Positions 53,907 to 62,924 of a DNA stretch of 64,000 nt are shown here, piece by piece; position 1 is the first letter of the stretch, and every line of letters starts with the position of its first letter. The notes below the pieces were generated by a model. The model saw only the letters and a program-made list of their open reading frames with translations, was not told the origin of the DNA and did no database searches. The DNA comes from Rhodocytophaga aerolata (GTDB lineage: Bacteria; Bacteroidota; Bacteroidia; Cytophagales; 172606-1), in contig NZ_JAUKPO010000030.1 in the NCBI RefSeq assembly GCF_030503435.1, forward strand, positions 1 to 64,000, read 5' to 3'. Position numbers and translations under genes: made by a program.

Positions 53907-56192
53907 ATGCTAAAATTTCTAGTTGCTTTTTGTTTAGTTATTCCTGCAGGCACCTATGCCCAGCTTGTAGACAAAGTAACTGATCCGGTAGAATGGGTAA
54001 ATCCGTTAGTGGGTACGGATTCTAAACCGAGTCTTTCTAATGGAAATACCTACCCGGCAATTGCTTTGCCCTGGGGAATGAACTTCTGGATGCCGCAAAC
54101 CGGCAAAATGGGCGATGGATGGGGATATACTTATGCCGCCGATAAAATCCGGGGCTTTAAACAAACCCATCAGCCTTCTCCCTGGATGAATGATTACGGG
54201 CAATTTTCCATAATGCCCCTTACCGGAAAACCCAGAATAAATGAAGAGGAACGTGCCAGCTGGTTTTCTCATAAATCGGAAGTTGTAAAGCCGTATTACT
54301 ACAGCGTTTACCTGGCCGATTATAACCTGACAACGGAAATTACACCTACCGAACGTGCTGCCAGGTTCCGCTTTATCTTTCCTCAGACCGATAGTGCATA
54401 TGTGTTAATTGATGCTTTTGATAAAGGATCGTCTATAAAAATCATACCTGCTGAAAACAAAATCACCGGCTATACGACTAAAAACAGTGGCGGCGTACCC
54501 GAGAACTTTAAAAATTACTTTGTCATCATTTTTGACAAACCCTTTGCAAGTACCGCTACTTGGAGTGGGAACCAGGTACAAGCCAATAACGTAGAACTGA
54601 CGGCTGATCATGTAGGGGCTTTAGTCGGCTTTAAAACAAGTAAAGGAGAACAGGTGCAAGCCAGGGTAGCTTCTTCGTTCATAAGCCCAGAGCAAGCAGA
54701 GCTGAATTTGAATGAAATCGGAACGGCAGATTTTGAAGCAGTGAAGCAACAGGGGAAAGATGCCTGGAACAAAGAACTAAGCCGGGTTGCAGTAGAAGGG
54801 GGTACCATAGACCAACTAAGAACCTTTTATTCCTGCTTGTACCGCAGTTTGCTTTTTCCCAGGAAGTTTTATGAGCTGGATGCAGGCGGAAAAGTAATGC
54901 ATTACAGTCCCTATAATGGAAAAGTATTGCCAGGCTATATGTTCACCGATACTGGCTTCTGGGATACGTTCCGCTCTCTTTTTCCCTTCCTCAACCTGAT
55001 GTACCCTTCACTAAATGCCCAGATGCAGGAAGGTCTGGCCAATGCCTATAAAGAAGGCGGCTGGTTGCCGGAATGGGCAAGCCCAGGGTTGCGGAATGTA
55101 ATGGTGGGTTCTAACTCTGCTTCTGTGGTAGCCGATGCCTACCTGAAAGGTGCCCGTGGGTATGATATTCAGGCGTTGTATGAGGCACTGCTGAAAAATG
55201 CTGAAAATGAAGGACCCTTGACGGCTGTTGGTAGGGCAGGCGTGAAGCACTACAATAAACTAGGCTATGTGCCCTATGATGTAGGCATAAATGAAAATGC
55301 TGCCCGTACCCTGGAGTATGCCTATGATGATTTTACTATTTATCAGCTGGCCAAAGCCCTGAAACGTCCCAAAAAGGAAATAGAGTTGTTTGCCAAACGT
55401 AGCCAGAATTACCGGAATTTGTATGATCCGGTAAGCGGACTAATGCGGGGTAAAAACCAGGATGGTACGTTTCAGTCGCCGTTTAACCCCTTTAAGTGGG
55501 GAGATGCCTTTACAGAGGGCAATAGCTGGCATTATACCTGGTCGGTGTTTCATGATGTACAGGGATTAATTAATTTAATGGGCGGAAAGGAAAAGTTTGC
55601 AGCCAAACTGGATTCTGTATTTATCCTGCCACCAGTCTATGATGAAAGTTATTACCGGTCCGTAATACATGAAATCCGGGAGATGCAGATTGCCAACATG
55701 GGCCAGTATGCACATGGCAACCAGCCCATTCAGCACCTGATCTACCTGTATAATTTTGCCGGTGAACCCTGGAAAACCCAGTATTGGGTCCGCGAAACCA
55801 TGAACCGGATGTATCAGCCAACTCCGGATGGATATTGTGGTGATGAAGATAACGGACAAACTTCAGCCTGGTATGTGTTTTCTGCCATGGGCTTTTATCC
55901 GGTTTGCCCGGCTACCGACCAGTATGTACTAGGAGCACCTTTGTTTCGAAAAATAACCCTGCAATTAGAAAATGGGAAGCAATTGATCATTAACGCCCAA
56001 AATAATAGTGCCGGAAACAGGTATGTACAGGAGTTGTCCTTGCATGGAAAGCCCTATAGCAAAAACTGGCTGAGCCACCAGGAACTCATGCAGGGAGCCA
56101 CCCTGAATTTTACGATGTCCGCTTCCCCCAATAAACAAAGAGGTGTTAAGTCAGAGGATTTTCCCTATTCATTCTCTACTGAGAAAAAGTAA
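53907..56192 (+). CDS. GH92 family glycosyl hydrolase (alpha-mannosidase type), secreted
   Basis: The ATG at 53907 gives 761 residues with a signal peptide (about residues 1-18, ending near TYAQL); ATGs at 53817 and 53901 are in frame but put extra sequence before it. GH92 motifs are GTDSKPSLSNGNTYPAIALPWGMN at the N-terminus, DTFRSLFPFLNLMYP, GWLPEWASPG, NQPIQHLIYLYNFAGEPWKTQYWVRE and GYCGDEDNGQTSAWYVFSAMGFYP. These calcium-dependent enzymes cleave alpha-1,2-, 1,3-, 1,4- or 1,6-linked mannose. It lies near the SusCD locus, separated by the opposed esterase gene. Confidence 0.95.
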   Translation: MLKFLVAFCLVIPAGTYAQLVDKVTDPVEWVNPLVGTDSKPSLSNGNTYPAIALPWGMNFWMPQTGKMGDGWGYTYAADKIRGFKQTHQPSPWMNDYGQFSIMPLTGKPRINEEERASWFSHKSEVVKPYYYSVYLADYNLTTEITPTERAARFRFIFPQTDSAYVLIDAFDKGSSIKIIPAENKITGYTTKNSGGVPENFKNYFVIIFDKPFASTATWSGNQVQANNVELTADHVGALVGFKTSKGEQVQARVASSFISPEQAELNLNEIGTADFEAVKQQGKDAWNKELSRVAVEGGTIDQLRTFYSCLYRSLLFPRKFYELDAGGKVMHYSPYNGKVLPGYMFTDTGFWDTFRSLFPFLNLMYPSLNAQMQEGLANAYKEGGWLPEWASPGLRNVMVGSNSASVVADAYLKGARGYDIQALYEALLKNAENEGPLTAVGRAGVKHYNKLGYVPYDVGINENAARTLEYAYDDFTIYQLAKALKRPKKEIELFAKRSQNYRNLYDPVSGLMRGKNQDGTFQSPFNPFKWGDAFTEGNSWHYTWSVFHDVQGLINLMGGKEKFAAKLDSVFILPPVYDESYYRSVIHEIREMQIANMGQYAHGNQPIQHLIYLYNFAGEPWKTQYWVRETMNRMYQPTPDGYCGDEDNGQTSAWYVFSAMGFYPVCPATDQYVLGAPLFRKITLQLENGKQLIINAQNNSAGNRYVQELSLHGKPYSKNWLSHQELMQGATLNFTMSASPNKQRGVKSEDFPYSFSTEKK

Positions 56193-56229
56193 TTTTCAGC
56201 AAGGCATATAACAGGAAGCTGTTGCTTGC

Positions 56230-57276
56230 TTAAAATAATTGAGAAAGGAATGTTTGAATACGGGAAACGAGCTCCTGATTATCCTGTCCAATGTTTGTAT
56301 GCGATCTGCCTGGGTAGGTATAAAACTCCAGCTGATTGCCTACTCCTAGCTCATGCATCTTATTGCTTAGTAAACTGCCTTGTTGGACAGGGGTAATTTT
56401 ATCGTCTGCACCAAAATGAATCTGGGTTTTTGGTAGAAACTCACAAAAAAACAGAGGAGAACTGGCAATCATTTTCTGACGGGTTTGAGCTACGGAACCT
56501 GAACCATTGAGCAACCCTTGCAGAAATTGATTTTGATAGGTAGGATCACGCTGATTTTTAGCCGTTAGTCCAATTAAATCTGTTGGGAAAGCAACCCCAA
56601 CAGCCAGTTTAACCCGTTGATCCCGCTCAGCCATTAATAAAGCTACTGTACCTCCCCGGCTACCTCCTCTGACAGCAGTTTTGTTTACATCAGCCTGAGG
56701 GAAATGTGCTTGTATAACATTCAGGAATGCAATTGCATCGTCGGTAGCTCCATCAAAAGCATCGGCGTGAGGGCCTTCTGATGGAGGCGACCGGTATTCT
56801 ACTCCGTTAATAGTCAGCACAAGTGTTTGTCCGCGTAAGGCTGGAATAGCGTAAATAAAAGGAATACTATCTGTTTGCGAAGTGTTTATGCGTAGGGTTT
56901 GTTGATTAACAGGATTATTATTGTCATAGCCATAGATGGACAGATATACTGGCAAAGGTTTTTCTGTAGGAGGAATAATTAACGCTCCATATTGCCGGTA
57001 GTTATTAACCTCAAAGGAAACAAACTGCAATAATGGCCCATTTGCTGAAAGTGGAATGGCTTGCTCCAGACGGAATCCTTTCACTGCTAAATCTCTGTTC
57101 TTCCAGTCTGCTTTCACGGTTTCTATTTCTGCCTGGGTTGGAGGCGCAAAGAGTGCTTGCGTATCTACTCCTTCTAAAACGTCCTCTTTGTGGCAAGAGG
57201 TGAATGCAATCCATAAACAGAGCACCCGGAAAATAGTACTGCATTTTTTCAGGCAAGTTGTATGCAAATGAGCCAT
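56230..57276 (-). CDS. Lipoprotein alpha/beta-hydrolase (esterase/S9-like)
   Basis: This 348-residue protein has a lipoprotein signal (AFTSCHKED; Cys near residue 29) and an alpha/beta-hydrolase fold. The nucleophile Ser is in AVRGGSRGGTVAL, the acid in HFGADDKITPVQQ, and the His in YPGRSHTNIG. It may remove acyl groups from polysaccharide or cut peptides; the closest known styles are acetyl xylan esterases and S9 peptidases. It converges on the GH92 gene and is divergent from the sigma-factor gene. Confidence 0.82.
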   Translation of the reverse strand: MAHLHTTCLKKCSTIFRVLCLWIAFTSCHKEDVLEGVDTQALFAPPTQAEIETVKADWKNRDLAVKGFRLEQAIPLSANGPLLQFVSFEVNNYRQYGALIIPPTEKPLPVYLSIYGYDNNNPVNQQTLRINTSQTDSIPFIYAIPALRGQTLVLTINGVEYRSPPSEGPHADAFDGATDDAIAFLNVIQAHFPQADVNKTAVRGGSRGGTVALLMAERDQRVKLAVGVAFPTDLIGLTAKNQRDPTYQNQFLQGLLNGSGSVAQTRQKMIASSPLFFCEFLPKTQIHFGADDKITPVQQGSLLSNKMHELGVGNQLEFYTYPGRSHTNIGQDNQELVSRIQTFLSQLF

Positions 57277-57519
57277 GCTAGAAGTGGTTTAGTATGTAAG
57301 AGGCTACTTATTCACCATAGGTTGCATAAACAGGCTTTATTATTTTCGCCTTCCAAGAATCTGGTGGTAAGTAGTAGTACTTCTGCCCACTAAACAAGTT
57401 TGCATCCGGCAGAGAATTCAAGCAATAGCATTTAAGTAAAGTTAATTATCACTATATTTATATTCATTACAGGAAATACCTCTATTTTTACCCACTCATA
57501 TACGGCTTATGGACATAAA

Positions 57520-58155
57520 ATGGCTTTTGCTGAGATGAACAGGAAGTTTACAGCATATACAGATGCAGCACTCTGGCAAGCTTTTAAGGATGGCGATGAG
57601 GAGGCTTTTGACTTTATGTTTGAAAAGTATGTGCAGGTATTGTATAATTACGGACGGAAATTTACGGCTGTTCCCGAAATTATTGAAGATTGTGTGCAGG
57701 ACCTGTTTGTGGAATTATGGGAGAAAAAGAAGCTGCTAAGCCCAACGGATTCTATTAAATTTTACTTGTTTAAAGCATTACGTATCAGAATTATCCGGCG
57801 GCTCAGTAAAGATCATACATTCGGGAAAGAGGGGATCGATAGTGATGTATACAACTTTGCCATCACTCTATCCTATGAATCTAAGCTCATTTCCCAGCAA
57901 CAAGATACCCATCAGCAGAAACTACTAACGCAAGCAGTAAACCAGCTTTCTAAACGCCAGAAAGAAGCCATTCACCTGAAATATTTCGATAATTTGAGTT
58001 ATGTAGAGATTGCCGGCATCATGGCTATTTCGGTAGATTCGGTGTATAAGTTAATTTCAGGGGCATTGGCTCAGCTAAAAAAACATATGCGGCAGGTATA
58101 TATCTCCCTTCTATGGAGCAGCAGCCTGATCTATTTTCTTTTATACCTTTCCTGA
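57520..58155 (+). CDS. ECF (FecI-type) RNA polymerase sigma factor
   Basis: This 211-residue protein has sigma2 (about residues 20-95: DEEAFDFMFEKYVQVLYNYGRKF with EDCVQDLFVELWEKK) and sigma4 (about 135-195: LSKRQKEAIHLKYFDNLSYVEIAGIMAISVDSVYKLISGAL) domains, without sigma3. The C-terminus ends in a hydrophobic stretch (SLLWSSSLIYFLLYLS), common in Bacteroidota ECF factors. The adjacent FecR-type anti-sigma and SusC gene with STN domain make it the regulator of the glycan-uptake locus. It would be held inactive by FecR until substrate binds. Confidence 0.95.
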   Translation: MAFAEMNRKFTAYTDAALWQAFKDGDEEAFDFMFEKYVQVLYNYGRKFTAVPEIIEDCVQDLFVELWEKKKLLSPTDSIKFYLFKALRIRIIRRLSKDHTFGKEGIDSDVYNFAITLSYESKLISQQQDTHQQKLLTQAVNQLSKRQKEAIHLKYFDNLSYVEIAGIMAISVDSVYKLISGALAQLKKHMRQVYISLLWSSSLIYFLLYLS

Positions 58156-58348
58156 TATTTTTTCTCATACCTTGTTGTGTTCCTATTTTGTGCTTGCCTG
58201 CTCTACAAGCTTGACCTGACAGCAGTAGTTGAATAAGTCAATTTATTCTATAAAAAATATTTTTTAAAAAACATGGGAAGAAATGGGTAGGTAGCTGCTT
58301 TTATGTATAAAAGGTTATCTAAAGAAGCTATCCATACTGGCAAACCCC

Positions 58349-59386
58349 ATGTCTTATACTCACTACCAGGCAGAAGATTTTGCAGCGGATGAATTTTTCA
58401 TCCGGTGGGTAAAAACACCGGACAGTGAAACAGAAGCATTCTGGCAGGAGTGGATACAAACGCATCCGGCCCAGGCAGATACCATCCGGGAGGCCCGAGA
58501 ACTGGTAGGGCTTCTGGAGACAAACAAAGATTTTCCCACTGCCGGGCAAATAAACCGCATGCGGCAACATATACATAGCCGCACCGGACGTGCCGGTAAA
58601 GTAATTTCGATGCCGCAGAAGCAGGCAGACCAGATAGCTAGGCCATGGTACCAAAGCTGGCAGAAGCTTGCAGCTGTTTTTCTGGCCTTCCTTAGTTGCA
58701 GTGCCCTGATTTGGCTAGGAATCAACAGATTTACTAAGGTTGCCTACCATACGGCTTATGGACAGATCCAGACTATTCAACTACCCGATGGCTCTATGGT
58801 TACCCTGAATGCTAATTCTGTGCTGCGCTATAGCCGTACCTGGGATGGTACACGCGACCGGGAAGTATGGCTGGAAGGAGAAGCATTTTTTGATGTAAAA
58901 CACCTTAAAACCCATAACCGGTTTCTGGTACACACGCAGGATAATTTAACGGTAGAAGTGCTGGGTACTACGTTTAATGTATTTGAGCGGAAAAGCGGCA
59001 CCAGAGTAGTGCTGCAAACGGGAAAGGTAAAGCTCAATATTCAGCAGGGCCAGAAACAAGAACAGGTGCTTATGCAGCCCGGCGAACAGGTAGAACTGGT
59101 AGAAAAAACAGGCCGTTATGCCAAAAAGAAGGTGAATACCCAGCAAGCACTGGCCTGGAAAGCACATAAACTGGTTTTCGATAATACATCTATGGCAGAA
59201 ATCGTAGCTGTGTTAGAAGAAAATTATGGCTTGCACGTAACTATTGCTTCGCCGGAGTTGCTGCAAAAAAAGCTGGTTGGTTCGGCTCCTACCCATGACG
59301 TAGATGTTTTTCTGTCGGCTCTGGCCAAATCCTTTAATCTCAAAATCAATAGAAATGGAAAAGAAGTCTCTATTGCTGGTCCTTAA
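58349..59386 (+). CDS. FecR-type anti-sigma regulator
   Basis: This 345-residue protein has a cytoplasmic N-terminal part (about residues 1-105; binds sigma factor), one transmembrane helix (about 108-128: LAAVFLAFLSCSALIWLGI) and a periplasmic FecR domain (about 135-260: TIQLPDGSMVTLNANSVLRYS and EVLGTTFNVF). The DUF4974-type C-terminal domain (about 275-345: LVFDNTSMAEIVAVLEENYG) contacts the STN domain of the cognate SusC. It lies between the sigma-factor and SusC genes. Confidence 0.95.
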   Translation: MSYTHYQAEDFAADEFFIRWVKTPDSETEAFWQEWIQTHPAQADTIREARELVGLLETNKDFPTAGQINRMRQHIHSRTGRAGKVISMPQKQADQIARPWYQSWQKLAAVFLAFLSCSALIWLGINRFTKVAYHTAYGQIQTIQLPDGSMVTLNANSVLRYSRTWDGTRDREVWLEGEAFFDVKHLKTHNRFLVHTQDNLTVEVLGTTFNVFERKSGTRVVLQTGKVKLNIQQGQKQEQVLMQPGEQVELVEKTGRYAKKKVNTQQALAWKAHKLVFDNTSMAEIVAVLEENYGLHVTIASPELLQKKLVGSAPTHDVDVFLSALAKSFNLKINRNGKEVSIAGP

Positions 59387-59495
59387 GCCGGAACAGGTAC
59401 TGTAAATACTCAATCACTAAAATAAGCAGGAGGAACCGGAGGCCATTCGTATGGTCTGCTGACCTTGTATTGTGTAAAAAATAACGATTCATTCT

Positions 59496-62400
59496 ATGAA
59501 CAAACTCCTACATTTCTCACTCCAGGCTACGCTTGTTTGCTGTACGCTGAGTGCAGCCACAGGTCAAGACCTGGCCTCTAATCAGGGAAAGATCGTATTG
59601 CTGAAAACTCCCGAAAAAGGCATAAGCCAGGCCAAAACACTCCGGACAGCCCTCTCCGAACTGGAAGTAACCTATAACGTTTCTATCATGGCCGACCAGG
59701 CACTGATCGAAGGAAAAACGATAACGGAAGACAGGACTTATAAAAACCTGGATGATGCCTTAAAAAGCCTGCTCAAAGAAACCGATCTGAAGTATGAAAA
59801 AATTAGTAAGAATTTTTATGTGATAACTCCCCTTACTGGAAAAAAACAAAACCAGATCAAAGAAATTAATCAACCCCAGACGGACGAACCGCAAACCGGA
59901 AATTCGGGTATGTATTTGCCTGCCCTTCAAAAAATAGCCGTTGCAAGAGCTATCACCTTGCGTGAAAAAGCCATAGCTATTTCCGGAAAAGTAACTTCTG
60001 AAACGAAGGAAGGTATTCCGGGAGTCAATGTATTGCTCAAAGGTACCAACACTGGTACCACCACGAATGGAGAAGGCAATTATACACTGACTGTACCCGA
60101 TGGTAACGGTACACTGGTTTTTTCCTATATCGGCTATACTACCGAAGAAGTACCCATTAATAACCGGACAGTCATTGATATTGCCCTGGTGCCCGATGTG
60201 CAATCGTTAACAGAAGTAGTAGTTGTGGGCTATGGTACTCAGAAGAAAAGCGACCTGACTGGCTCAGTAACTTCGGTAAAATCCGCAGAAATTAACTCCT
60301 TTCCGATAGCTAATCCGGTGCAGGGTTTGCAAGGCAGGGCAGCAGGCGTACAGGTGATGCAGAATTCCGGGCAGCCAGGGGCTAGCCTTTCAGTACGTAT
60401 CCGGGGAGGGAACTCACTGCGGGGAAGTAACGAACCCTTGTATGTGGTGGATGGTTTTCCGCTCACTGGTAGCCCTGCTTCACTGAATCCCAATGATATA
60501 GAGTCGATGGAAGTGCTGAAAGATGCTTCGGCAACGGCTATTTATGGTTCCAGAGGGGCGAATGGGGTAGTAATCATTACCACCAAACGTGGAAAATCAG
60601 GTAAAAGCCAGGTAGATATAGATAGTTATTATGGCGTACAGTCAGTGATCCGCAAAATCCCCTTGCTCAATGCCAGAGAGTTTGCCGAAGTGGCCAATGA
60701 ACGGGCCTTGAACGATGGCGTTACTCCCTATTTTACGCAGGAGCAAATTAATTCATTTGGGGAGGGCACCGACTGGCAAGACGAAATTTTCCGCACAGCC
60801 CCTATCCAAAATCACTCTCTTACCTTTTCTGGCGGTACGGACAAAATACAGTATTCGGTATCTGGTAATTACCTCGGGCAAAAAGGAATTATTTTAGGTT
60901 CAGGCTATCAAAAAGGTACGTTGCGGGCCAATGTGAATAGCCAGGTGAGTGAGAAATTTAGTTTTAATTTTAGTTCCATTCTGAGCCGCACTTCCCGTAA
61001 TCTGCTGAATAGTGATTTTAGTGCCCGGGGAAATGGGTTATTATCCGCTGCTTTGGTGGCACCGCCTACCATTACTCCCTACGATGCCAATGGTAATTAC
61101 AGCAATGTGGTTCCGTATGCCTTTAGCCCCAATGTATTGCAGAATCCTCTGGCCTGGGCTTTGGAGCGGAAAGAACAAAATTTACAGGATTACATACTGG
61201 TGAATACAGGTTTAACCTATGAATTTATTCCGGGCCTTTCGCTGCGTATTTCTGCGGGCATTGAAGACTTCAATAGCCGGGGAGATTATTATTCTACCCG
61301 GAAATTACCCACCACACCCAATGGAGCTGCTTCTGTTTCTACTAACCGGCGTACCAATTTCCTGAATGAAAATATCCTGACCTATACCCGCAGTTTTGCC
61401 GATATTCATAGCCTGACATTCACCGGAGGAGTTACTTATCAGTCGGATATTACCAGGTCATTCTCTTCCTCGGCCACTGGCTTTGCCAATGATGTGCTGG
61501 AAAATAATGCCATGCAAACAGGTAGTTTTCCAGGTATCCCTACCACCAGCACCACAGACTGGACCTTGCTTTCGTCCCTGGCCAGGGTAAACTATGCGCT
61601 GAAAGGACGGTATTTGCTGACCGCCAGTATGCGGGCGGATGGTTCTTCCAGGTTTGGCCGCAACAACCGCTGGGGCTATTTTCCTTCCGTAGCTTTTGCC
61701 TGGCGGATAATTGAGGAGCCTTTTATGCAAAATCTCAGCCCTTTTTCTGATCTAAAGTTGAGAACTTCCTGGGGCCGCACAGGCAGCACTGCCTTAGATC
61801 CTTACCAGACCCTAACAGTACTTTCATCTTATCAGACGATTTTTAATAACGACCTGTCTGTAGGTTTTGCTCCAGGCACACAAATGCCTAATCCGGATCT
61901 GAAATGGGAGACTACCGCACAGACCAATATAGGCATTGATGCCGGTTTCTTTGCAAACCGCCTGACCTTTACAGCCGATTATTATTTAAAAAATACGTCC
62001 GACCTGTTAGCTATCGTACCGCTGCCTCCGGCAACTGGCTATACCAATACTATTCAAAACATCGGTAAAATCCGCAATTCAGGCATAGAGCTTAGTTTGG
62101 GAAGCACCTTGTTTGATGGCCCATTTAAATGGGATGTGTCGGCCAATTTCTCAGCTAACCGCAACGAAGTGCTGAAACTGGCTGGCGGCAGTGATGTATT
62201 TGGGTCTGCCTTGCCTATTCCTTTTGCCGTGCCGGTAAATCTGGTGAGGGAAGGGTTGCCAGTTGGGGTGTTTTACGGGTTTGAGGAAAATGGGCTCAAT
62301 GAGAAAGGCGAAATTATATTCAAAGACCTCAACGGTGATAATGTGATCAATAACGATGACCGCACAGTCATTGGCAATCCCAATCCGGATTTTATTTATG

Positions 62401-62891
62401 GCTTCAACTCAACAGCTTCGTTCAAAAACTTTGAGCTCACCTTCTTTCTGCAAGGCGTTCAGGGAATGGATTTATTTAACTTCAATACATCGGGGCAGGC
62501 AAATAGCTTTGCTTTTGGGGAGAACCAGATTCAAGAGTTGTATGGCAATTACTGGACAGCCGCTAACCCTAACCCGAATGCCAAATATCCGAAGCTAAGC
62601 GTAAACACTAAGTTCCGCGAATCAGACCGCTATGTGGAAGATGGATCGTATTTGCGGTTGCGGAATATTGTACTTGCTTATAATCTTCCTACGGCTGACC
62701 TGGGCATAAAATGGCTGCGTAATGCACAAGTATATGTTAGCGGACAAAACCTGCTCACCTTTACCCGCTACTCCTGGTACGATCCGGAAGTAAATACCTA
62801 TGGAGGTGGAGCTTCTATTACGCTTGGGGTGGACCAGGCCGGTTATCCCAGTGCCAAAACAGTTACCGGAGGCATCCGGATAGGTTTATAA
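59496..62891 (+). CDS. SusC/RagA-family TonB-linked outer-membrane transporter with STN domain
   Basis: This 1131-residue protein imports glycan pieces through the outer membrane with its SusD partner. In order: signal peptide (about residues 1-24), STN domain (about 45-115; TYNVSIMADQALIEGKTITE), a carboxypeptidase-regulatory-like beta domain (about 165-240; ISGKVTSETKEGIPGVNVLLKG), the SusC motif EVVVVGYGTQKKSDLTGSV, plug (about 245-355; PLYVVDGFPL, SATAIYGSRGANGVVIIT) and a long TonB-dependent barrel ending in an aromatic/hydrophobic residue (GGIRIGL). The STN domain marks it as a signal transducer for the FecR and sigma factor upstream. The SusD gene starts 33 bases later. Confidence 0.96.
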   Translation: MNKLLHFSLQATLVCCTLSAATGQDLASNQGKIVLLKTPEKGISQAKTLRTALSELEVTYNVSIMADQALIEGKTITEDRTYKNLDDALKSLLKETDLKYEKISKNFYVITPLTGKKQNQIKEINQPQTDEPQTGNSGMYLPALQKIAVARAITLREKAIAISGKVTSETKEGIPGVNVLLKGTNTGTTTNGEGNYTLTVPDGNGTLVFSYIGYTTEEVPINNRTVIDIALVPDVQSLTEVVVVGYGTQKKSDLTGSVTSVKSAEINSFPIANPVQGLQGRAAGVQVMQNSGQPGASLSVRIRGGNSLRGSNEPLYVVDGFPLTGSPASLNPNDIESMEVLKDASATAIYGSRGANGVVIITTKRGKSGKSQVDIDSYYGVQSVIRKIPLLNAREFAEVANERALNDGVTPYFTQEQINSFGEGTDWQDEIFRTAPIQNHSLTFSGGTDKIQYSVSGNYLGQKGIILGSGYQKGTLRANVNSQVSEKFSFNFSSILSRTSRNLLNSDFSARGNGLLSAALVAPPTITPYDANGNYSNVVPYAFSPNVLQNPLAWALERKEQNLQDYILVNTGLTYEFIPGLSLRISAGIEDFNSRGDYYSTRKLPTTPNGAASVSTNRRTNFLNENILTYTRSFADIHSLTFTGGVTYQSDITRSFSSSATGFANDVLENNAMQTGSFPGIPTTSTTDWTLLSSLARVNYALKGRYLLTASMRADGSSRFGRNNRWGYFPSVAFAWRIIEEPFMQNLSPFSDLKLRTSWGRTGSTALDPYQTLTVLSSYQTIFNNDLSVGFAPGTQMPNPDLKWETTAQTNIGIDAGFFANRLTFTADYYLKNTSDLLAIVPLPPATGYTNTIQNIGKIRNSGIELSLGSTLFDGPFKWDVSANFSANRNEVLKLAGGSDVFGSALPIPFAVPVNLVREGLPVGVFYGFEENGLNEKGEIIFKDLNGDNVINNDDRTVIGNPNPDFIYGFNSTASFKNFELTFFLQGVQGMDLFNFNTSGQANSFAFGENQIQELYGNYWTAANPNPNAKYPKLSVNTKFRESDRYVEDGSYLRLRNIVLAYNLPTADLGIKWLRNAQVYVSGQNLLTFTRYSWYDPEVNTYGGGASITLGVDQAGYPSAKTVTGGIRIGL

Positions 62892-62924
62892 TTAGACGAT
62901 TTGAAATAACAAAAACATATTCCT

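Noticed and set aside
56198-56230. Inverted repeat AGCAAG/CTTGCT with inner AACAG/CTGTT between GH92 and esterase genes
   Set aside because: Stems are short and interrupted and there is no T-run; too weak to call a terminator.
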